5,089 nt of DNA. Origin: Actinomycetes bacterium (lineage in GTDB: Bacteria > Actinomycetota > Acidimicrobiia > Acidimicrobiales > Palsa-688). The position numbers were made by a program, and so were the translations under genes. The notes under the pieces were generated by a model. It searched no databases. It was given only the letters and a program-made list of their open reading frames with translations, and was not told where the DNA came from. Position 1 is the first letter of the stretch, and each line of letters starts with the position of its first letter. Positions 1 through 5,089 of this stretch are shown in pieces. The stretch covers positions 1 to 5,089 of the forward strand of contig JAKAXN010000350.1 of the NCBI GenBank assembly GCA_021816565.1. Direction: 5' to 3'.

Positions 1-3000
1 CGTCGGGGCGTTCGAGGGCCGCATCGATGCCGTGGCGAACGGCGTCTCGGCCCTCGAGGCGGCATTCGACCGCGCCGCGGTGGACCTCCGGCCGGAGGAC
101 CAGGAGCGGATCAGCGCCTCGCTGGTCGCCCTCAAGGACGCATGGTGGGCCGTGGCCCACGACCGGCTGGAGATGGCCCGCCGGGTCGCCGCCCTGTTCG
201 GGGAGCGGCCCGCCGCCTCGGTGGCCAACCTGGACGGCTGGTGGTCCATCGGCGTGGCCCTGGCCTCCCTCGACCGTCTCGAGGTGCGCGGGCGCGACTC
301 CGCCGGCGTGCACGTGATGGTGGCCGGTCACGACCTGGACCCGGCCGCGCCGGAGGTGGCCGCCCTGGTGGCCGGGCGGGACCGGGACCCGCTGTTCTCC
401 TCCGGGTCGGTCCGCTTCGCCTCGGGGACGGTCAACTTCGTCTACAAGGCGGCCGCCGAGATCGGCGAGCTGGGGGACAACGTCAGGTGCCTCCGGGCCT
501 CCATCCAGGCCGACCCACTGCTGGCCCGGGCCGTCGAGGCGCCCACCGCCCGGACCACCGTCGTGGCCCACACCCGCTGGGCCAGCGTGGGCATCATCTC
601 CGAGCCGAACGCCCATCCGGTCAACTCGGAGGAGACCGACCGGCCCGGGGCGCCGTACCTGGCCGCTGCACTCAACGGAGACGTCGACAACCACGCCGAG
701 CTGCGCGAGTCCGAGCGGCTGTCGGTGGCCCCGGAGGTGACCACCGACGCCAAGGTGATACCGACCATCGTCTCGCGCCGGATGGCCGACGGGCTGCCCG
801 TCCACGAGGCCTTCGCCCGTTCGGTGGCCCGCTTCGAGGGGTCGGTGGCCATCGCCGCGGCGGCCGCCGACGCCCCCGACGAGCTGCTGCTGGCCCTGCG
901 TGGATCGGGCCAGTCGCTCTACGTGGGCCTGGCCGGTGACGCCTTCGTGGTGGCCAGCGAGCCGTACGGCCTGGTGGAGGAGACCGGTCGCTACATCCGC
1001 ATGGACGGCGAGACCACCGGCGGGGAGACCATCGTGCTGTCCCGTCCCGGGGCCGGGACCGTCGACGGCATCGAGCGCCGCCGCTACAGCGGGGCCGCCG
1101 TGCCGGTCGCCGCCGGTGACGTGGTGACCGCCCAGATCACCACCCGCGACATCGACCGGCGGGGCTTCGAGCACTTCCTGCTGAAGGAGATAACCGAGGC
1201 CCCGGACTCGTTCCGAAAGACCATCCGGGGTCGCATCGCCGTCGGGGCCGACGCCACGCTCAGCGCCCGGGTGGGCGAGGACACCATCCCGTCCCAGCTG
1301 TCGTCGGCTCTGGCATCGGGGGCGGTGCGCCGGGTCATAGTGATCGGCCAGGGCACCGCCGCGGTGGCCGGCCAGGCGGTGGCCAGCGCCCTGCGCACCT
1401 GCCTGCCCGGGTTCCCGGTGCGGGCCATGCCGGCCACCGAGCTGTCCGGTTTCGCCCTGTCCGACGACATGAGCGACACCCTGGTGGTGGCCATCAGCCA
1501 GTCCGGGACCACCACCGACACCAACCGCACCGTCGACCTGGTCCGCACCCGGGGCGCCCATGTGGTGGCGGTGGTCAACCGGCGCAACAGCGATCTGGCG
1601 GCCAAGGCCCACGGGGTGCTGCACACCTCGGACGGGCGCGACGTGGAGATGAGCGTGGCCTCGACCAAGGCCTTCTACGCCCAGATCGCCGCCGGCTGGC
1701 TGATCGCCGCCGGCCTGGCCCAGCAGGTCCCCGGCGGCGCCGACCCGGCCACCGTCGACACCGTCCTGCGGGCCCTGCGCGACCTGCCTGCGGCCATGGA
1801 GCAGGTCCTGGCCCGCAGGGAGGAGATCGGCCGTATCGCCGCGGCCACCGCCCCGCCCCGGCGGTACTGGGCGGTGGTCGGCAGCGGCCCCGACCACGTC
1901 GCCGCCTCGGAGGTGCGCATCAAGCTCTCGGAGCTGTGCTACCGGTCGATCTCGGCTGACACCACCGAGGACAAGAAGCACATCGACCTGTCGTGCGAGC
2001 CGCTCATCCTGGTCTGCGCGGCCGGCCTGCACGGCCCCAACGCCGACGACGTGGCCAAGGAGGTGGCCATCTACCGGGCCCACAAGGCCGCCCCGGTGGT
2101 CATCGCCGCCGAGGGGGAGGAGGCCCGCTTCGCCGCCGTGGTGCGCGAGGTGATCACCGTGCCGCGCATCGACCCGGCGGTGGCGTTCGTGCTCTCCGCC
2201 ATGGTCGGGCACCTCTTCGGATACGAGGCCGCGCTGTCCATCGACGCCCAGGCCCGCATCCTGCGGGGGGTGCGCAGCGTTCTGGAACGGGCCGCCGGCG
2301 CCGACCCCGACACCATCCTGGAGCGGCTGGCCCCCGACCTGTCCGCGGCGGCCGCCCCCTTCCTGGCCGGGCTGCGCGACGGCAGCTACAACGGCAACCT
2401 GGAGGCCAGCACCGCGGTGCGCCTGGTCGCCCTGCTGCGCTACGCCACCGGGATGCTGCCGCTCGAGGGCTACGAGTCCGAGACCGGCAAGATCGGGACC
2501 CCCGCGGCGCTCCTCTCCGACCTGCTCGACGCCGTGAGCGAGGGCGTCGACCAGCTGACCCGGCCGGTGGACGCCATCAAGCACCAGGCCAAGACGGTTA
2601 CGGTGGGCATCTCCCGCAGCGAGGACGCCCTGTTCGGGGTGCCGCTGGTCCGGGCCACCCTCGACGCCGGGGCCGCTCCCGACACCCTGGGCTACCGGGC
2701 CCTGCGCACCCTGGGGGCGCTCGACGAGGCGGTGGCCGAGGTCCTCGGCTTCACCCGGTACCGGATCGACTGGGGCCCGTCGCCCACCGCCTCGGTGCTG
2801 GACCGCGGCGGGGTGGCCCGCCAGCTGGCGTCGCGTACCGACCGGGACCCCCGGCTGCTCGGCAGCAAGCACCGGGCCGCCGAGGAGCGGGAGGTGACGG
2901 TGGTCCGGGGGGCCAGCGACGGCCGCACGGTGGTCCTGGTCCCCGAGGCCAAGGGCCAGCAGGTGACCGGCATGACGCTGCTGCACGTCCGCTTCCGCGA

Positions 3001-3190
3001 CCGGATGCCGGCCGAGCGGGCCGCCGCCGTGCTGGCCGGCTACCGCACCCGGTTCAATGCCCTCTCCGACGCGGTCACCGAGACCGAGCCGGCGTTCGAC
3101 CTCAGCCGTCTGGGGGAGGAGACGGTGGTGGACCTGCTGACCTGCCCCGTCTACGAGCTGGCCCGGCGCTGGCGTTCCGCCCGGGCGTGA
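1..3190 (+). CDS. glmS: Enlarged glutamine--fructose-6-phosphate aminotransferase (GlmS-type), 5'-truncated by the window edge
   Basis: Predicted to make glucosamine-6-phosphate from fructose-6-phosphate and glutamine in the cytoplasm, the first step to UDP-GlcNAc. The frame is open to position 2, so the start lies outside the window; the GTG at 32 is only the first start codon inside it. Numbering from that codon as residue 1: the glutaminase domain (to about 345) shows RGRDSAG (86-92), HTRW (180-183), NGDVDN (215-220) and TTDAKVI with D239. These match the glutamine-binding and oxyanion residues of E. coli GlmS (R73, N98-G99, D123). The linker has LLKEI (K385). SIS domain 1 (about 420-560) has GQGT (439-442), SQSGTTTDT (489-497) and SVASTKAF (541-548). 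SIS domain 2 (about 610-745) has K631, E634 and H650, aligning with E. coli K485, E488 and H504 at identical spacing. E. coli GlmS has about 609 residues; this one exceeds 1060 because of a helical insertion before residue 86 and an unrecognised C-terminal region (about 755-1052). The catalytic Cys is not visible. Family membership is firm; exact substrate is inferred. Confidence 0.9.
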   Translation, partial: VGAFEGRIDAVANGVSALEAAFDRAAVDLRPEDQERISASLVALKDAWWAVAHDRLEMARRVAALFGERPAASVANLDGWWSIGVALASLDRLEVRGRDSAGVHVMVAGHDLDPAAPEVAALVAGRDRDPLFSSGSVRFASGTVNFVYKAAAEIGELGDNVRCLRASIQADPLLARAVEAPTARTTVVAHTRWASVGIISEPNAHPVNSEETDRPGAPYLAAALNGDVDNHAELRESERLSVAPEVTTDAKVIPTIVSRRMADGLPVHEAFARSVARFEGSVAIAAAAADAPDELLLALRGSGQSLYVGLAGDAFVVASEPYGLVEETGRYIRMDGETTGGETIVLSRPGAGTVDGIERRRYSGAAVPVAAGDVVTAQITTRDIDRRGFEHFLLKEITEAPDSFRKTIRGRIAVGADATLSARVGEDTIPSQLSSALASGAVRRVIVIGQGTAAVAGQAVASALRTCLPGFPVRAMPATELSGFALSDDMSDTLVVAISQSGTTTDTNRTVDLVRTRGAHVVAVVNRRNSDLAAKAHGVLHTSDGRDVEMSVASTKAFYAQIAAGWLIAAGLAQQVPGGADPATVDTVLRALRDLPAAMEQVLARREEIGRIAAATAPPRRYWAVVGSGPDHVAASEVRIKLSELCYRSISADTTEDKKHIDLSCEPLILVCAAGLHGPNADDVAKEVAIYRAHKAAPVVIAAEGEEARFAAVVREVITVPRIDPAVAFVLSAMVGHLFGYEAALSIDAQARILRGVRSVLERAAGADPDTILERLAPDLSAAAAPFLAGLRDGSYNGNLEASTAVRLVALLRYATGMLPLEGYESETGKIGTPAALLSDLLDAVSEGVDQLTRPVDAIKHQAKTVTVGISRSEDALFGVPLVRATLDAGAAPDTLGYRALRTLGALDEAVAEVLGFTRYRIDWGPSPTASVLDRGGVARQLASRTDRDPRLLGSKHRAAEEREVTVVRGASDGRTVVLVPEAKGQQVTGMTLLHVRFRDRMPAERAAAVLAGYRTRFNALSDAVTETEPAFDLSRLGEETVVDLLTCPVYELARRWRSARA

Positions 3191-3579
3191 CCGGCGGCGG
3201 TCCGGGCACGGTGATCGGCGTGGGCACCGACCTGGTGGACATCCCCCGCTTCGAGCGGATCCTGGAGCGACGGCCGGCCCTGGCCGGCCGGCTGTTCTCG
3301 GCCGACGAGCTGGCCTACGCCTCCGGGCTGGCCCGGCCGGCGCCCACCCTGGCCGGCCGCTTCGCCGTCAAGGAGGCGGTCATGAAGGCTCTCGGTGTGG
3401 GTCTGGGCGCGGTGGACTGGGCTGACATCTCCACCGTCAGGCAGGCGGGTGGGCGCCCGCTCCTGGCGGTGGACGGCCGGGCCGGCGACCTGGCCGGCCG
3501 GCTCGGGGTGGGCGGCTGGCACGTCTCCATCTCCCACACCGACACCGTCGCCTCCGCCGTCGTGGTGGCCGTGGCGTGA
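3187..3579 (+). CDS. acpS: Holo-[acyl-carrier-protein] synthase (4'-phosphopantetheinyl transferase AcpS)
   Basis: Transfers the 4'-phosphopantetheine arm of coenzyme A to the conserved serine of acyl carrier protein, activating it for fatty-acid synthesis; cytoplasmic and Mg-dependent. The 130-residue product is close to the usual 120-130. It begins with VIGVGTDLVDIPRFE (9-23), the AcpS N-terminal signature with the metal-binding Asp (D15). It continues with RFAVKEAVMKALG (58-70), containing the conserved Glu of the KEA motif (E63), and ends with WHVSISHTD (111-119), the C-terminal histidine motif. No domain is missing. The GTG at 3187 overlaps the upstream stop as GTGA, as at the other two junctions, and is preferred. 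The GTG at 3211 would give 122 residues starting directly at VIGVGTD and is a real alternative, because residues 2-8 (TGGGPGT) carry no family motif. Neither start has a strong Shine-Dalgarno sequence. Product identity is very secure. Confidence 0.95.
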   Translation: MTGGGPGTVIGVGTDLVDIPRFERILERRPALAGRLFSADELAYASGLARPAPTLAGRFAVKEAVMKALGVGLGAVDWADISTVRQAGGRPLLAVDGRAGDLAGRLGVGGWHVSISHTDTVASAVVVAVA

Positions 3580-4979
3580 TACCGGTCCTCACCCCCGAGG
3601 AGATGGGAGCGGTCGACCGGTCGGCTCCCGAGCCGGTGGAGGAGCTGGTGGAGCGGGCCGGTTTCGCGGTGGCCCACGCCGCCCGGCGGATGATGGGCGG
3701 GGCCTACGGGCGGCGGGTCCTGGTGGTGGCCGGCCGGGGCAACAACGGCGCCGACGGGCGGGTCGCGGCCCGCTGGCTGGCCCGCTGGGGGGCGGCGGTC
3801 CGCGTGGTCGACCCGTCGGCCCTGGCTCCCGGGGCGCGGCCCGGGCCGGCCGACCTGATCGTCGACGCCGCCTACGGCACCGGCCTCAGCCGCCCCTACG
3901 CCCCGCCCGACCCGGGCCCGGTCCCGGTGCTGGCGGTGGACATCCCCTCCGGGCTGTCGGGCCTCACCGGAACCGGTGAGGCCATGGCCGCCGAGCGCAC
4001 GGTGACCTTCGCCTCCTACAAGCCGGGCCTGCTGCTGGCCGGGGGCCCGGACCGTTGCGGCGCGGTCGAGGTGGCCGACATCGGGCTCGGTGAGCGGGCC
4101 GCCCGGTCGGCCCGGATGTGGCTGATGACCGACGCCGACCTGGCCCTGCTGCCGGCCCGGGGCCGCCACGCCCACAAGTGGCAGACCGCGGTCATGGTCG
4201 TCGGCGGCTCCGAGGCCATGAACGGCGCCCCCCTCATGGCCGCCCGGGCCGCCATGCGGGCCGGCGCCGGTTACGCCCTGGTCGGGGTGCCCGGCGCCCC
4301 GCCGGGCGGCGGGCTGCCGCCCGGGGAACAGGTCGGCGTGAGCCTCTCCGGCGACGACTGGGTGGACCAGGCGGTGGAGGCCGCCGGCCGGGCCCGGGCC
4401 GTGGTCATCGGGCCCGGGCTGTCGGCGAGGGCCCGACGCCCCGACGGGGGGACCGGGGCCGACACCCCGGTGGGCCGGTTCCTGCGGGCCAGCGGGGCGC
4501 CGGCGGTCGTCGACGCCGACGCCATCACCGCCCTCGGTGATCTCGACGCCGTGGCCCAGGTGGCGGCGGCCCGCTCCGCACCCATGGTGCTGACCCCCCA
4601 CGAAGGCGAGTACTCGCGCGTCACCGGCCACCCGCCCGGGGAGGACCGCATCGCCGATGTGGCCGCGGCGGCCCGCCAGACTGGGGCGGTGGTGCTCCTG
4701 AAGGGGTCGACGACGGTGGTGGCCGCCCCGGACGGGAGGGTGCTGCTCTCCTCGTCGGGGTCGTCCCGGCTGGCCACCGCCGGCACCGGCGACGTGCTGT
4801 CGGGGGTCATCGCGGCGTTCCTGGCCCGGGGCCTGCCCCCGCTCGAGGCGGCCGCCCTGGCCGCCCACACCCACGGCCGGGCCGCGGCCCGGGGCCGGGC
4901 GGAGGGCCTGGTGGCCACCGACCTGGCGGACCTGGTGTCGGATCTCCTGTCCCGGTCGCCCGCCGGGGGCCGCCGGTGA
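3576..4979 (+). CDS. nnr: Bifunctional NAD(P)H-hydrate epimerase / ADP-dependent NAD(P)H-hydrate dehydratase
   Basis: Repairs hydrated, inactive NADHX and NADPHX. The N-terminal YjeF_N (NnrE) domain interconverts the R and S epimers, and the C-terminal ribokinase-like (NnrD) domain dehydrates the S form using ADP. The product has 467 residues, slightly short for the fused form (often about 490-520). The epimerase domain (about 1-190) shows VLTPEEM (4-10), GNNGADG (55-61, usually GNNGGDG), VDAAYGTG (96-103), VDIPSGLSG (121-129) and TVTFASYKPGL (142-152). The dehydratase domain (about 190-467) shows HKW (200-202, usually HKG), VVGGS (208-212), MAARAAMRAGAGY (221-233), VIGPGLS (277-283), VDADA (312-316), LTPHEGE (339-345), LLKGSTTVV (374-382) and LATAGTGDVLSG (399-410) with catalytic D406. 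The GTG at 3576 overlaps the acpS stop as GTGA, with a weak GGTGG at 3564-3568. A later in-frame ATG at 3603 would remove the conserved N-terminal strand, so it is rejected. Both domains look intact. Confidence 0.95.
   Translation: MIPVLTPEEMGAVDRSAPEPVEELVERAGFAVAHAARRMMGGAYGRRVLVVAGRGNNGADGRVAARWLARWGAAVRVVDPSALAPGARPGPADLIVDAAYGTGLSRPYAPPDPGPVPVLAVDIPSGLSGLTGTGEAMAAERTVTFASYKPGLLLAGGPDRCGAVEVADIGLGERAARSARMWLMTDADLALLPARGRHAHKWQTAVMVVGGSEAMNGAPLMAARAAMRAGAGYALVGVPGAPPGGGLPPGEQVGVSLSGDDWVDQAVEAAGRARAVVIGPGLSARARRPDGGTGADTPVGRFLRASGAPAVVDADAITALGDLDAVAQVAAARSAPMVLTPHEGEYSRVTGHPPGEDRIADVAAAARQTGAVVLLKGSTTVVAAPDGRVLLSSSGSSRLATAGTGDVLSGVIAAFLARGLPPLEAAALAAHTHGRAAARGRAEGLVATDLADLVSDLLSRSPAGGRR
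3960..3983. repeat. Perfect 11-bp inverted repeat inside nnr
   Basis: The left arm GGCCTCACCGG (3960-3970) is the exact reverse complement of the right arm CCGGTGAGGCC (3973-3983), with only AA between them. In nnr it encodes the in-frame peptide GLTGTGEA, just after the conserved VDIPSG motif. No T-tract follows and the gene continues, so it is not a rho-independent terminator. It could form an mRNA hairpin (effectively 10 bp with a GAAC loop) or be a dyad for a dimeric DNA-binding protein. A chance product of GC-rich coding sequence is equally possible. Confidence 0.5.
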
Positions 4980-5089
4980 CGGCCGGCCCGGCCCGGCCCG
5001 GCCCCGGATCGGTTGCCGGCCCCTCCGGCGCCCCCCCGCCCGGCGCGGCCGCCCCCTACGAGTGCCGGCCGGCCTGGGCCGAGATCGAC
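4976..5089 (+). CDS. alr: Probable alanine racemase, N-terminal fragment cut by the window edge
   Basis: Alanine racemase is a PLP enzyme that converts L-alanine to D-alanine for peptidoglycan. Only 38 codons are present and the frame runs off the right edge. Residues 31-38 read RPAWAEID, the typical opening of the Alr barrel domain (RPTWAEID in many bacteria). The PLP lysine lies beyond the window. The GTG at 4976 overlaps the nnr stop as GTGA, with GGGGG at 4965-4969 as a possible weak ribosome-binding site. I find no later in-frame ATG, GTG or TTG, so this is the only plausible start. It places about 30 Ala/Gly/Pro-rich residues before the conserved core, where most Alr proteins have fewer than ten. 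The extension has no visible signal peptide or hydrophobic segment. The gene order acpS-nnr-alr is familiar in actinobacteria and supports the call, but with so little sequence it remains probable. Confidence 0.8.
   Translation, partial: MTAGPARPGPGSVAGPSGAPPPGAAAPYECRPAWAEID
4985..5004. repeat. Short tandem repeat (GGCCC)x4 at the 5' end of alr
   Basis: Four perfect head-to-tail copies of GGCCC, followed by one further C, lie in codons 4-10 of the alr reading frame. The period of five is not a multiple of three, so gain or loss of one unit would shift the frame. A run of seven C follows at 5031-5037. Both lie in the low-complexity Ala/Gly/Pro extension before the conserved racemase core. 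Confidence 0.6.

Noticed and set aside
142..939. Plus-strand open frame of 265 codons inside the GlmS-type gene.
   Set aside because: It lies in another frame of a gene with clear domain motifs and has a low-complexity Arg/Gly/Pro composition typical of shadow frames.
1084..1668. Minus-strand open frame of 194 codons.
   Set aside because: It lies opposite the SIS domain 1 coding sequence, has no recognisable motif and no spacing or ribosome-binding evidence of its own.
1993..3186. Open frame continuous with and upstream of acpS, which would make a 528-residue AcpS fusion.
   Set aside because: The upstream part is Arg/Gly/Pro-rich out-of-frame translation of glmS; AcpS homology begins only near 3211, and the normal AcpS length is about 120-130.
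3191..3210. Possible promoter between glmS and acpS.
   Set aside because: The genes overlap, and no -10 or -35-like AT-rich element is visible in this GC-rich stretch.
3280..3504. Three near-identical CTGGCCGGCCGG-type segments in acpS (3280, 3349, 3490) and frequent GGCCGGCC elsewhere in the window.
   Set aside because: Each encodes LAGR in frame with favoured codons; given the composition this looks like codon bias rather than a functional repeat.
3960..3983. Possible intrinsic terminator at the nnr inverted repeat.
   Set aside because: There is no T-tract after the stem, and the reading frame and operon continue downstream.
3315..4874. Long open frame on the minus strand (519 codons) opposite acpS and nnr.
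   Set aside because: It is a by-product of GC-rich plus-strand codons: the translation is Gly/Arg/Pro/His-rich with no motif, while the plus strand encodes two clearly recognisable enzymes.

Overview
The window comes from a very GC-rich genome (about three quarters G+C by eye). Codons end almost always in G or C, starts are GTG, and genes overlap tightly. This points to a high-GC actinobacterium. The enlarged GlmS-type protein followed by acpS, nnr and alr suggests an Acidimicrobiia-like lineage, but that placement is inference from memory of gene order, not a search result.

All genes lie on the plus strand and there is essentially no noncoding DNA. (1) Positions 1-3190: the 3' part, at least 1062 codons, of an oversized glutamine-dependent sugar-phosphate aminotransferase of the GlmS family. 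Its true start, with the N-terminal catalytic cysteine, is off the left edge. It has a glutamine amidotransferase domain, two SIS domains and an unrecognised C-terminal region of about 300 residues. (2) 3187-3579: holo-[acyl-carrier-protein] synthase, AcpS. (3) 3576-4979: bifunctional NAD(P)HX epimerase/dehydratase, Nnr. (4) 4976 to the right edge: the first 38 codons of a probable alanine racemase, Alr.

All three gene junctions use the same 4-base GTGA overlap (GTG start sharing bases with the TGA stop), so the four genes are almost certainly co-transcribed and probably translationally coupled. No promoter, terminator, RNA gene, mobile element or CRISPR array is visible. The theme is cell-envelope precursor supply: GlmS makes glucosamine-6-phosphate for UDP-GlcNAc, Alr makes D-alanine for peptidoglycan, AcpS activates the fatty-acid acyl carrier protein, and Nnr repairs damaged NAD(P)H.

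I see no new defence, mobile or RNA system here. The points most worth a second look are the unusual GlmS architecture (helical insertion, extra C-terminal region, arginine in place of the C-tail lysine), a perfect 11-bp inverted repeat inside nnr, and slippage-prone GGCCC and C-run tracts in the extended N-terminus of alr.
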